The position numbers were made by a program, and so were the translations under genes. A stretch of 64,000 nt of DNA from CADEED01 sp020442965 (GTDB lineage: Bacteria; Pseudomonadota; Gammaproteobacteria; Steroidobacterales; Steroidobacteraceae): the NCBI GenBank assembly GCA_041395525.1, contig JAWLAH010000010.1, forward strand, positions 1 through 64,000, in the 5' to 3' direction. Below are positions 36,725 through 44,711 of this stretch, piece by piece; positions within the stretch are counted from its first letter, which is position 1, and each line of letters begins with the position of its first letter. The notes below the pieces were generated by a model. It searched no databases. It was not told the DNA's origin and saw only the letters and a program-made list of their open reading frames with translations.

Positions 36725-37432
36725 TCAGCTCTTGACCGCAGGCTGAGCCACGGTGGCGGATGTTAGGGCCGGATCGTACCGGCTGTCATGGCGTATGACC
36801 TTCGGGACGAGCGTGCGCGGCTCGATACTGACCGGTTCGTAAATCACGCGACGCTGCTCCGGGTCGTAGCGCACTTCGACATTGCCGATGAGCGGGAAAT
36901 CCTTGCGGAATGGATGGCCGATGAAGCCATAGTCGGTAAGAATTCGGCGCAGGTCGGGATGGCCGCTGAAGAGTATTCCAAACAGGTCGAACGCCTCGCG
37001 CTCGAACCAATTGGCCGACGGCCAGATGTCGACCAGCGAATCGATCATCGGGTCCTCGGCATCGATGCAGCGCGCGCGCAAGCGCAACCGGACGTTGTGC
37101 GTAATCGACAACAGATGGTATGCGACGGCGAACCGTGCGCCGTCATGCGGCCTGCGTGCGCTATCACGCTCGACGCCGCGGCTGAAGCCGGACCGCGTGG
37201 CGGACGTCGTGCGCCACTCATCCACGCGGTAATCGAGATAGTCGACGCCGCAGACATCCATCAGCATCTCAAAGCGAAACTCATCCGCATCACGCAAGGT
37301 GCGACAGACCTCGAGCAATTGCTCAGGCTCCACCTCATAGCACAGCTCGTCCGCTAGCGCAGCGACCCGCCGCAGTTGCGCGCCGAGTCGGGCGTGGATT
37401 TGCGCCGCCAGGTTTGTCATACGCTCAGTCAC
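36725..37432 (-). CDS. nuoC: NADH-quinone oxidoreductase subunit C
   Basis: 30-kDa-type peripheral-arm subunit of complex I. The signature EREAFDLFGILFSGHPDLRR lies at about residues 145-165, followed by DYGFIGHPFRKDFPL. At 235 residues it is slightly long because of a loop with WRTTSATRSGFSRGVER. The exact start may be the second methionine, four codons in. It is separate from nuoD, with an 8-bp gap. Confidence 0.95.
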   Translation of the reverse strand: MTERMTNLAAQIHARLGAQLRRVAALADELCYEVEPEQLLEVCRTLRDADEFRFEMLMDVCGVDYLDYRVDEWRTTSATRSGFSRGVERDSARRPHDGARFAVAYHLLSITHNVRLRLRARCIDAEDPMIDSLVDIWPSANWFEREAFDLFGILFSGHPDLRRILTDYGFIGHPFRKDFPLIGNVEVRYDPEQRRVIYEPVSIEPRTLVPKVIRHDSRYDPALTSATVAQPAVKS

Positions 37433-37468
37433 TAACGATCTCGTCCATTCAGGTAGCTCAGCGCTGCA

Positions 37469-37972
37469 TCAAGCGGCAATCGAGCTCGTGCGCACGATCT
37501 TCTTCTGTAACTGGATGATACCGTACACGAGCGCTTCGGCACTCGGCGGGCAGCCGGGCACATACACATCCACCGGGACTATCCGATCGCAGCCTCTGAC
37601 TACCGCATAGGAGTAATGGTAGTAACCACCGCCATTGGCACACGAGCCCATCGAGATCACCCAGCGCGGCTCGGGCATCTGGTCGTACACCTTGCGCAAC
37701 GCCGGCGCCATCTTGTTGACGAGCGTGCCCGCCACGATCATGACATCCGACTGTCGCGGACTCGGGCGGAAAACTACGCCAAATCGGTCGAGATCGTACC
37801 GTGACGCGCCGGCCTGCATCATCTCCACCGCACAACAGGCGAGTCCGAACGTCATCGGCCACAGTGAACCGGTGCGGGCCCAATTCATCACCGCATCGAC
37901 AGTGGTCGTCATGAAGCCCCGCTCAGCAAAGCCCTGCTGAGCCGTGTCGCCTGATTCGACTTCTAGTCCCAC
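37469..37972 (-). CDS. nuoB: NADH-quinone oxidoreductase subunit B
   Basis: Carries cluster N2, the last iron-sulfur centre before quinone. Motifs are WARTGSLWPMTFGLACCAVE with the tandem cysteines, VISMGSCANGGGYYHYSY and VDVYVPGCPPSAE. The frame is open far upstream, overlapping nuoA, but the GTG that overlaps the nuoA stop gives MGLEVES and a normal 167-residue protein, so that start is used. Confidence 0.94.
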   Translation of the reverse strand: MGLEVESGDTAQQGFAERGFMTTTVDAVMNWARTGSLWPMTFGLACCAVEMMQAGASRYDLDRFGVVFRPSPRQSDVMIVAGTLVNKMAPALRKVYDQMPEPRWVISMGSCANGGGYYHYSYAVVRGCDRIVPVDVYVPGCPPSAEALVYGIIQLQKKIVRTSSIAA

Positions 37973-38331
37973 TCGAGCGCTCCCTTCTTCCATTCGTAGA
38001 TGAACCCCACGACGAGAATCAACAAGAACAAGCCCATCGCCACGAGCCCCGCGGTCCCGATGTCCTCGAGCGCGACCGCCCAGGGAAACAGGAATGCGAT
38101 CTCGAGATCGAAAATGATGAAGAGAATCGCCACGAGGTAATAGCGCACGTCGAAGCGGGCACGGGTGTCTTCGAACGCCTCGAAGCCGCACTCATATGGC
38201 GCGAGCTTGTCGCGGTCGTCGGGAAAGCGCGCCTGCGATCGTCCGATGACCGTGCCGAGCGCCAACAGCAGGATCGCGAGCCCGCCGGCGACGACGAGAA
38301 AAATAAGAACTGGAAGGTAGTTAGCCAGCAT
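37963..38331 (-). CDS. nuoA: NADH-quinone oxidoreductase subunit A
   Basis: First gene of the complex I operon; a small membrane subunit lining the quinone chamber. The 122 residues hold three membrane helices and the conserved loop DKLAPYECGFEAFEDTRARF, followed by FDVRYYLVAILFIIFDLE. It overlaps the GTG start of nuoB by 10 bp. Its own promoter should lie in the 97 bp between it and tRNA-Leu. Confidence 0.96.
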   Translation of the reverse strand: MLANYLPVLIFLVVAGGLAILLLALGTVIGRSQARFPDDRDKLAPYECGFEAFEDTRARFDVRYYLVAILFIIFDLEIAFLFPWAVALEDIGTAGLVAMGLFLLILVVGFIYEWKKGALEWD

Positions 38332-38428
38332 GCACGCAAGTCACAAAAAGGGGACAACCGACCCTTGGCGAGCAAGAGAACAGATGCCCCCGGAAAAACT
38401 CCGGCGAATTGTAGCAGGAGAATCGTGC

Positions 38429-38513
38429 TGGTGCCGACGGGGAGACTCGAACTCCCACGGATCGCTCCGCTAGCCCCTCAAGCTAGTGTGTCTACCAATT
38501 CCACCACGTCGGC
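38429..38513 (-). tRNA. tRNA-Leu (GAG)
   Basis: An 85-nt class II cloverleaf with a long variable arm and encoded CCA. The anticodon stem CTAGC/GCTAG encloses TTGAGGG, giving anticodon GAG, which reads CUC/CUU leucine codons. The acceptor stem GCCGACG/CGTCGGC is perfect. It lies between secG and nuoA, a placement shared with related gammaproteobacteria. Confidence 0.96.
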
Positions 38514-38530
38514 ATTCTCAAGGATCCGCG

Positions 38531-38944
38531 TCAAGGCTGTGGCTGCGTGTCCCCAGGCGGGGGCGATACAGCCGCCGCACCTTGCGTCTCGACCGGTGCG
38601 GGCACAGGCGCATCGAGCGTCAGCGGCACGGCAGCACCCGCGTCTGCGCTACCGGTGGGTGCAGGCGCCGCCGGCACGGGCACCGCATCCAGAATCGACT
38701 CGCGCTTCACGCCTTCTTTGAAGGCATAAGTCAGCAACAGGCTGTTCAGCATGAAGACAGCCGCGAACACCGCCGTCGCACGCGACAAACCAGTCGTTGC
38801 CCCACGCGCACCGAACATGGTGCCCGAGGCGCCCGCCCCGAAGCCAGCGCCCGCGTCGGCACCTTTGCCGCGCTGAATCAGCACCAGCGCCACGATCGCG
38901 ACGGCTGAAAATACCTGCACTACGGTCAGCGTTGTTTGCCACAT
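38531..38944 (-). CDS. secG: Preprotein translocase subunit SecG
   Basis: Small SecYEG subunit. From the ATG giving MWQTTLTVVQVFSAVAIVAL the 137 residues contain two membrane helices and the family segment LVLIQRGKGADAGAGFGAGA. A Pro/Ala-rich C-terminal tail of about 60 residues follows, as is common in this lineage. The frame extends 29 codons upstream, but those residues are not SecG-like. It lies between tpiA and tRNA-Leu. Confidence 0.94.
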   Translation of the reverse strand: MWQTTLTVVQVFSAVAIVALVLIQRGKGADAGAGFGAGASGTMFGARGATTGLSRATAVFAAVFMLNSLLLTYAFKEGVKRESILDAVPVPAAPAPTGSADAGAAVPLTLDAPVPAPVETQGAAAVSPPPGDTQPQP

Positions 38945-38975
38945 GATTGCGCCCCTTGAGCCTCCGCACGCTCCG

Positions 38976-39731
38976 CTAGCCGCGAGCGGCGCGCAGAATC
39001 GCGATGAATTCCTCAGCATTGAGCGATGCACCGCCGATCAATCCGCCATCGACGTTCGGCATCGCGAACAGTTCGCCGGCGTTAGCAGCTTTGACGCTGC
39101 CGCCATAAAGGACCGGCACCAAGTCCGCAATCTTACCATCGAGCCCGGCAATCCGCCCGCGAATGAACTGATGGACGTCCTCCGCCTGCTGCGGGCTGGC
39201 GGTGCGGCCCGTTCCAATGGCCCAAACCGGTTCATAAGCGAGGATTGCCCGACCCAGCGCCGCGACGCCGGCAAGGTGGATGACCGCGTCCAACTGGCGC
39301 GCGACGACCTGTTCGGTCTGGGCCGACTCGCGCTCGGCAAGTTGTTCTCCGACGCACAGTATCGGTGTGAGGCCGGCCGCCTGAGCCGCCATGAACTTTC
39401 GTGCTACTAACTGATCGCTCTCGTGATGCAACGTGCGTCGCTCGGAATGCCCGACGATGACCGCGCGGCAGCCGACATCCGCCAACATCGCGGCGGCCAC
39501 TTCGCCCGTGTAAGCCCCCTGCGACTCTGCACTGACATCCTGCCCCGCCACCCGAATCGTCGAGCCTTCAAGGTGTCGCGCCACGCCCCGCAGGTAGACG
39601 AGCGGCGGGCAGACGTAACAATCCGCCGACGGATCCGTCGGATACGCCTGCAACAACGCATCCAGCAGCGCCGCGTTGTCCGCAACGCTGCCGTGCATCT
39701 TCCAGTTACCTGCAACGATCGATCGACGCAT
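38976..39731 (-). CDS. tpiA: Triosephosphate isomerase
   Basis: Interconverts dihydroxyacetone phosphate and glyceraldehyde 3-phosphate. The TIM barrel motifs are intact: GNWKMHGS with the catalytic lysine, VIVGHSERR with the electrophilic histidine, AYEPVWAIGTG with the catalytic glutamate, and LYGGSVKAANAGELF for phosphate binding. The 251-residue length is normal. It starts 95 bp after glmM. Confidence 0.97.
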   Translation of the reverse strand: MRRSIVAGNWKMHGSVADNAALLDALLQAYPTDPSADCYVCPPLVYLRGVARHLEGSTIRVAGQDVSAESQGAYTGEVAAAMLADVGCRAVIVGHSERRTLHHESDQLVARKFMAAQAAGLTPILCVGEQLAERESAQTEQVVARQLDAVIHLAGVAALGRAILAYEPVWAIGTGRTASPQQAEDVHQFIRGRIAGLDGKIADLVPVLYGGSVKAANAGELFAMPNVDGGLIGGASLNAEEFIAILRAARG

Positions 39732-39826
39732 GGTGATCTCGCGGTCCGTGCCACGGTGAACCGGCCGTCAGGCGCGGTGCACCGGAGTTCCGGCAATGAA
39801 AAAGGGGCGCGATGATAGCGAGCGGG

Positions 39827-41173
39827 TCAGACCCGCGCAACGCGTTGCACCACGGCCGCAATATCCTCGGCATTGGACTTGGCAGCCGCTTCATCGCGAG
39901 CCTCGACCATCACCCGGATGAGGGGCTCTGTTCCTGACGCACGTAAAACCACCCGACCTTCACCGTTTAACCGCGACTCCGCCCCACGCACCGCTTCGCT
40001 CAATTCAGGCACCGCGTAGGGATCGAAGCGCTTGGCTACCCGGACGTTGATCATCGTCTGCGGGAAGCGCGTCATCTTCGCGGCGAGTGCCGCGAGACCT
40101 TGTCCGGTTTCGCGCATCACGGCCAGCACCTGCAGTGCGGCGATCAGCGCATCTCCAGTGGTCGTCTTGTCCAATGTCAGGATATGGCCCGACGTCTCGC
40201 CGCCGATGATGCCGCCGGTCTCGCGCAGCATCGCGAGAACGTAGCGATCGCCAACCTGCGCGCGCTGGAATGGAATGCCGGCATCGCGCAGTGCCAGCTC
40301 GAGTCCGAGATTACTCATCACCGTGCCAACAACAGCGCCCGGCAACTGCCCGGCTCGATGGCGCGCGGTCGCAAGTATGTACAAGAGCTGATCACCGTCG
40401 ACGATGTGACCAAACTCATCGACCATCACCAGCCTATCGCCATCTCCGTCAAGAGCGATACCCGCTGCGGCGCGCACGCCCGGGACCATGAGTTGCAACA
40501 GTTCCGGCGCTGTCGAACCGCAGCCATCGTTGATGTTGCGACCGTTGGGCGACGAGCCGATCGGAATGATCTCGGCGCCAAGATCCGCCAGCGTTCGCGG
40601 CGCGACCTTGTAACCCGCACCATTCGCGGAATCGACGACCAGCTTCATGCCGTCGAAGCGCGTACCGGCTGGTAGGGTGGACGCGCAGAATTCCTGATAG
40701 AAGCGACGCGACTTGTCTACTCGAGCCGCGCTGCCAAGATTGACGGAATCGCGCGTCACGGGCTCGCGGTCGATCTCGGCCTCGATCCGCGCCTCGATCT
40801 CATCCGACAACTTGCCACCGTCAGCATCGAAGAACTTGATGCCGTTGTCGTCATATTTATTGTGCGAGGCGCTGATCACCGCACCGAATTTGCACTCGAA
40901 TTTGCGGGTGAGATAAGCGACACCCGGAGTCGGCAGCGGTCCGATCAACATGACGTTCACGCCGGCTGCCACGAACCCGGCCTCCAGAGCTGCTTCGAAC
41001 ATGTAGCCCGAGAGACGCGTATCCTTGCCGATCAAGACGGTTCCGCCGTCCGGTGCCAGCACACGCGCTGCCGCGCTCGCGAGTCGCAACGCGAAATTCA
41101 CGGTCATCGGATGTGTGCCGACGCGACCGCGTACGCCGTCCGTGCCGAAGTATCTTCTCGTCATCTGACTCAA
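39827..41173 (-). CDS. glmM: Phosphoglucosamine mutase
   Basis: Converts glucosamine-6-phosphate to glucosamine-1-phosphate for peptidoglycan and LPS precursors. The 448-residue alpha-phosphohexomutase has YFGTDGVRGRVGTHPMT, the phosphoserine motif GAVISASHNKYDDNGIKFF at about residues 97-115, the metal loop LDGDGDRLVMVD, the sugar loop GGETSGHIL, and the phosphate loop RASGTEPLIRVMVEA. It follows folP by 12 bp, the conserved order folP-glmM. Confidence 0.97.
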   Translation of the reverse strand: MSQMTRRYFGTDGVRGRVGTHPMTVNFALRLASAAARVLAPDGGTVLIGKDTRLSGYMFEAALEAGFVAAGVNVMLIGPLPTPGVAYLTRKFECKFGAVISASHNKYDDNGIKFFDADGGKLSDEIEARIEAEIDREPVTRDSVNLGSAARVDKSRRFYQEFCASTLPAGTRFDGMKLVVDSANGAGYKVAPRTLADLGAEIIPIGSSPNGRNINDGCGSTAPELLQLMVPGVRAAAGIALDGDGDRLVMVDEFGHIVDGDQLLYILATARHRAGQLPGAVVGTVMSNLGLELALRDAGIPFQRAQVGDRYVLAMLRETGGIIGGETSGHILTLDKTTTGDALIAALQVLAVMRETGQGLAALAAKMTRFPQTMINVRVAKRFDPYAVPELSEAVRGAESRLNGEGRVVLRASGTEPLIRVMVEARDEAAAKSNAEDIAAVVQRVARV

Positions 41174-41185
41174 CTCCCTTGCAAG

Positions 41186-42022
41186 CTAGCCTTCTTCCAT
41201 CAGCGCCGTCGCGACCTTGATCGCGTCCACGGTCGCCGCGACGTCGTGTGCGCGCACGATCCGCGCACCGCGCAGCACGGAGACCGTCGCGAGCGCGACG
41301 CTACCCGCCAACCGCTCGTCGACCGCACGCCCTGTTAGCTGGCCGAGCATGGACTTGCGCGACAAACCCACCAAAACCGGGAAACCCAGTGCCACGATTT
41401 GCGGCAAATCTCGCAACAGCTGCAGGTTGTGATAAATATCTTTGCCGAAACCAAACCCCGGGTCGAGTACGATCCGCTCGGCTGCTGCTCCCGCAGCCAA
41501 ACAAGCTTGCGCCCGATTTGACAAAAAGTCCCGGACCTCGCTCACAACGTCGCGATAGCTCGGGTGGCGCTGCATCGTCGCCGGTTCGCCCTGCATGTGC
41601 ATGATGGAAATAGCGGCTGGCAGGCCGCAAGCAGCCGCCAAGGCTTCCGGATCGCGCAAGCCGCGAATGTCGTTGATAAAGGTGGCGCCGGCCGCTACCG
41701 CCGCACGCATGACCACAGGCTTGCTAGTGTCGATCGAAATCACCGCACCGCTCGGTGCGAGCCGTTCGATGACGGGCACGACGCGATCCACTTCTTCCGC
41801 GGCACTGACCGGATCGGCACCCGGCCTGCTCGATTCACCGCCAATATCGACCAGGGCGGCGCCCTCGGCCAGCAATCGCTCAGCATGGGCGACTGCCGCC
41901 GAGGTATTCACGTAACGACCGCCATCGGCAAAGGAATCCGGTGTGACATTCACGATGCCCATCACCACCGGCGCCGACAGGTCTAGGGACCCGGCCCCAC
42001 ATGCGAGCCGCATCTCGGTCAT
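41186..42022 (-). CDS. folP: Dihydropteroate synthase
   Basis: Condenses p-aminobenzoate with the pterin diphosphate in folate synthesis; target of sulfonamides. Motifs are VMGIVNVTPDSFADGGRY, DIGGESSRPGAD and FGFGKDIYHNLQLLRDL, in a TIM barrel of 278 residues. It lies between ftsH and glmM, the conserved ftsH-folP-glmM order. Confidence 0.96.
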   Translation of the reverse strand: MTEMRLACGAGSLDLSAPVVMGIVNVTPDSFADGGRYVNTSAAVAHAERLLAEGAALVDIGGESSRPGADPVSAAEEVDRVVPVIERLAPSGAVISIDTSKPVVMRAAVAAGATFINDIRGLRDPEALAAACGLPAAISIMHMQGEPATMQRHPSYRDVVSEVRDFLSNRAQACLAAGAAAERIVLDPGFGFGKDIYHNLQLLRDLPQIVALGFPVLVGLSRKSMLGQLTGRAVDERLAGSVALATVSVLRGARIVRAHDVAATVDAIKVATALMEEG

Positions 42023-42062
42023 GTCAATCTACTAACTACTGATCAGCCGGATACGGGCCATC

Positions 42063-43973
42063 TTAATGCTGGCTCGCCGGCGAACCGAGCGAACCCGGCT
42101 CGCCCTCGGGGCCGTGGCGCGGCGGCGGGCTGGAGACCGAGTCGTCCCAGTCGGACGGTGGCCGCGGCTCGCGCCCGGCCATGATGTCTTTGATCTGCTC
42201 GTCGTTGATCGTCTCGTACTTGATCAGAGCACCCGCCATCGCGTGCAATTTGTCCAAGTTCGTTTCGAGTATGTCCTGGGCGCGCTTGTAACTCGACTCG
42301 ATCACCTTACGGACTTCTTCGTCGATGACCAGCGCCGTGCCGTCGGAAACCTGCTTGTGCTGCGTGACCGACCGTCCGAGGAACACCTCACCGCTTTCCT
42401 CTGAATACGTGAGCGGTCCAAGCCGGTCGGACAAGCCCCACTTGGTCACCATGTTGCGTGCCAGGTCGGTAGCACGTTCAATGTCGTTGGAAGCGCCCGT
42501 CGTCACAGCGTCGCGGCCGAAGATGAGCTCTTCGGCGATGCGCCCGCCAAACAGCGTTGCGATCGTGCTTTCTATGCGACGCTTCGAGAGGCTGTAGCGA
42601 TCCTGCTCCGGCAAGAACTGCGTGACACCCAGCGCGCGGCCGCGCGGGATGATCGTCACCTTGTAGACCGGGTCGTGCTCAGGGACCGAAATACCCACGA
42701 TGGCGTGACCCGCCTCATGGTAGGCCGTCATCTTCTTTTCCTCTTCCGTCATGACCATCGAGCGCCGCTCCGCGCCCATGATGATCTTGTCCTTGGCGCG
42801 TTCGAACTCGTCCATCGAGACGGTGCGGCGATTGCCGCGCGCCGCGAAGAGCGCGGCCTCGTTGACGAGATTGGCCAGATCGGCACCGGAGAAGCCCGGC
42901 GTCCCGCGCGCAATGAAAGCCGGCTTGACGTCGTCACCCAACGGAACTTTGCGCATGTGGACACGTAAAATCTGCTCGCGGCCACGTACGTCCGGGAGCG
43001 GCACGACGACCTGACGGTCGAAACGGCCCGGACGCAGCAGCGCAGGATCGAGCACATCTGGACGGTTGGTTGCGGCGATGACGATAATCCCTTCGTTGCC
43101 CTCGAAGCCATCCATCTCGACTAACAACTGATTCAGTGTCTGTTCGCGCTCGTCGTGGCCACCGCCGAGACCCGCACCGCGATGGCGACCCACCGCGTCG
43201 ATCTCATCGATGAAAATGATGCACGGCGCATGTTTCTTGGCCTGCTCGAACATGTCGCGAACTCGCGATGCACCGACGCCGACAAACATCTCGACGAAAT
43301 CCGAACCCGAGATGGTGAAAAACGGCACCTTCGCCTCGCCAGCGATGGCGCGCGCCAACAATGTCTTACCGGTACCGGGCGAGCCGACCATCAGCACGCC
43401 CTTCGGAATCTTGCCGCCGAGCTTCTGGAACTTGGCTGGATCCTTCAGAAAATCGACGATCTCGCCAACTTCCTGCTTGGCCTCATCCACGCCCGCGACA
43501 TCGGCGAACGTGACATTGACTTGATCTTCGCCCAGCAAGCGGGCGCGACTCTTACCAAAGGACATGGCGCCCCGCCCACCGGCAGAGCCCTGCATCTGGC
43601 GCAACATGTAAACGAATACCAGAATCAACAGTAGTGCGGGCGCGAGTTGCAGCAACAATTGCGCCAGAAAATTCGGTTCCTTGGGCGGCTCACCCCGGAT
43701 GGTCACGCCGGCCTTGTTGAGCGAGCCGATGAGCGCCGAATAATCGGTCTCCGGGTTGAATGCCTTGAATTGGCTCTTGTCCTTGCGGACGCCCAGAATC
43801 TCGTTGCCCTGCAAAGTCACAGATTGCAGGCGGCTGTTATTGAGATCGTCGAGCACCGTCGAATACGGAACGGTCGTGAGCTGGCCGGCCGGCGGCATGT
43901 AGCGGCTGAACACGACGAACATCACCAGGACAATCACGCCCCAAAGAAGGATGTTCTTGGTTAGATCATTCAA
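42063..43973 (-). CDS. ftsH: ATP-dependent zinc metalloprotease FtsH
   Basis: Membrane-bound AAA+ protease that degrades misfolded membrane proteins and regulators. A TTG start is chosen because GAGGAAA lies 5 bp upstream and it gives LNDLTKNILLWGVIVLVMF, the usual N-terminus. The longer frame to an ATG adds 26 atypical residues. Two N-terminal membrane helices flank a periplasmic domain. Walker A is GSPGTGKTLLARAIAGEA, the pore loop ISGSDFVEMFVGVGASR, the SRH region TNRPDVLDPALLRPGRFDRQ, and the zinc site HEAGH. The 636 residues are full length. Confidence 0.96.
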   Translation of the reverse strand: MNDLTKNILLWGVIVLVMFVVFSRYMPPAGQLTTVPYSTVLDDLNNSRLQSVTLQGNEILGVRKDKSQFKAFNPETDYSALIGSLNKAGVTIRGEPPKEPNFLAQLLLQLAPALLLILVFVYMLRQMQGSAGGRGAMSFGKSRARLLGEDQVNVTFADVAGVDEAKQEVGEIVDFLKDPAKFQKLGGKIPKGVLMVGSPGTGKTLLARAIAGEAKVPFFTISGSDFVEMFVGVGASRVRDMFEQAKKHAPCIIFIDEIDAVGRHRGAGLGGGHDEREQTLNQLLVEMDGFEGNEGIIVIAATNRPDVLDPALLRPGRFDRQVVVPLPDVRGREQILRVHMRKVPLGDDVKPAFIARGTPGFSGADLANLVNEAALFAARGNRRTVSMDEFERAKDKIIMGAERRSMVMTEEEKKMTAYHEAGHAIVGISVPEHDPVYKVTIIPRGRALGVTQFLPEQDRYSLSKRRIESTIATLFGGRIAEELIFGRDAVTTGASNDIERATDLARNMVTKWGLSDRLGPLTYSEESGEVFLGRSVTQHKQVSDGTALVIDEEVRKVIESSYKRAQDILETNLDKLHAMAGALIKYETINDEQIKDIMAGREPRPPSDWDDSVSSPPPRHGPEGEPGSLGSPASQH

Positions 43974-44239
43974 AGCGGTTTCCTCGCAAATTAGAGAGGC
44001 GTCTGTCAGGTCGCCCCACACTGCGGAGCCTGTAAGCCCCGGCTCAGTCACGCTACACCATCCAGTAGCCGGTCGCCACCAAGCTCCGCGCGGGGGGCGA
44101 TTGCCTAAGAGTTATGCAACGCGACGTATGGATGATTGGGGGCTTTTGAACCATTTACAAGCAGCGGGCGCCCAGATCGTCAACCAGAGCAGCGAGATGG
44201 ACGTCGCCGCGCGGTCGGCGGGATCGTACGTGCAATCCC

Positions 44240-44267
44240 TTACACTCTCGTTGCACGTCGCTACAAT
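44240..44267 (+). promoter_or_regulatory. Putative yhbY promoter, possibly leaderless transcript
   Basis: TTACAC and TACAAT are separated by 16 bp. The -10 element ends only six bases before the GTG start of yhbY, so transcription from it would begin at or next to the start codon. The remaining 44052-44239, between the divergent ftsH and yhbY genes, holds no other recognisable element apart from the ftsH leader. Confidence 0.3.
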
Positions 44268-44273
44268 GGCGAC

Positions 44274-44591
44274 GTGACCGACAGCGCTTACACGCCCCTC
44301 TCTGAAAAGCAGCGCAAATTTCTGCGTGGCCTCGCACACGCGCTGGAACCCGTGGTCTGGATCGGCAACTCCGGATTGACGGACGGCGTCGTCGCGGAGG
44401 CCGATCGGGCGCTGCGCGATCATGAACTCATCAAGGTCAAGATCCGCGCCAGCGATCGCGTCAGTCGTGAAACGGCGCTCCAAACCCTGGCCGACCGCAC
44501 CGCCAGCAGTCTCGTGCACCGAATCGGGCATGTGGCGGTCTATTACCGGCCGCGCACAGATAAACCTGGAATTGTGATCCCCGCCGCATAA
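44274..44591 (+). CDS. yhbY: YhbY-family RNA-binding (CRM) protein
   Basis: Small CRM-domain protein associated with 50S subunit precursors. The GTG start gives VTDSAYTPLSEKQRKFLRGL, followed by the RNA-binding segment VWIGNSGLTDGVVAEADRAL and HELIKVKIRASDR. The frame extends 46 codons upstream with unrelated low-complexity sequence. The 105-residue length is typical. It is divergent from ftsH, its usual neighbour. Confidence 0.9.
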   Translation: MTDSAYTPLSEKQRKFLRGLAHALEPVVWIGNSGLTDGVVAEADRALRDHELIKVKIRASDRVSRETALQTLADRTASSLVHRIGHVAVYYRPRTDKPGIVIPAA

Positions 44592-44711
44592 CCGCGCGCC
44601 CACTTCAAGATACGGTTCACCAGGCCGACACCCCTCCCAACTGATGGCAAACGCCACAATAGAGGAGCTTGCCGCAGCGCTGCGATCACGGCATCCCGCA
44701 GCCGCTCGGCG

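Noticed and set aside
38389..38403. Hairpin CCGGA/TCCGG between tRNA-Leu and nuoA as a terminator
   Set aside because: The stem is only five base pairs and no T-run follows on the minus strand.
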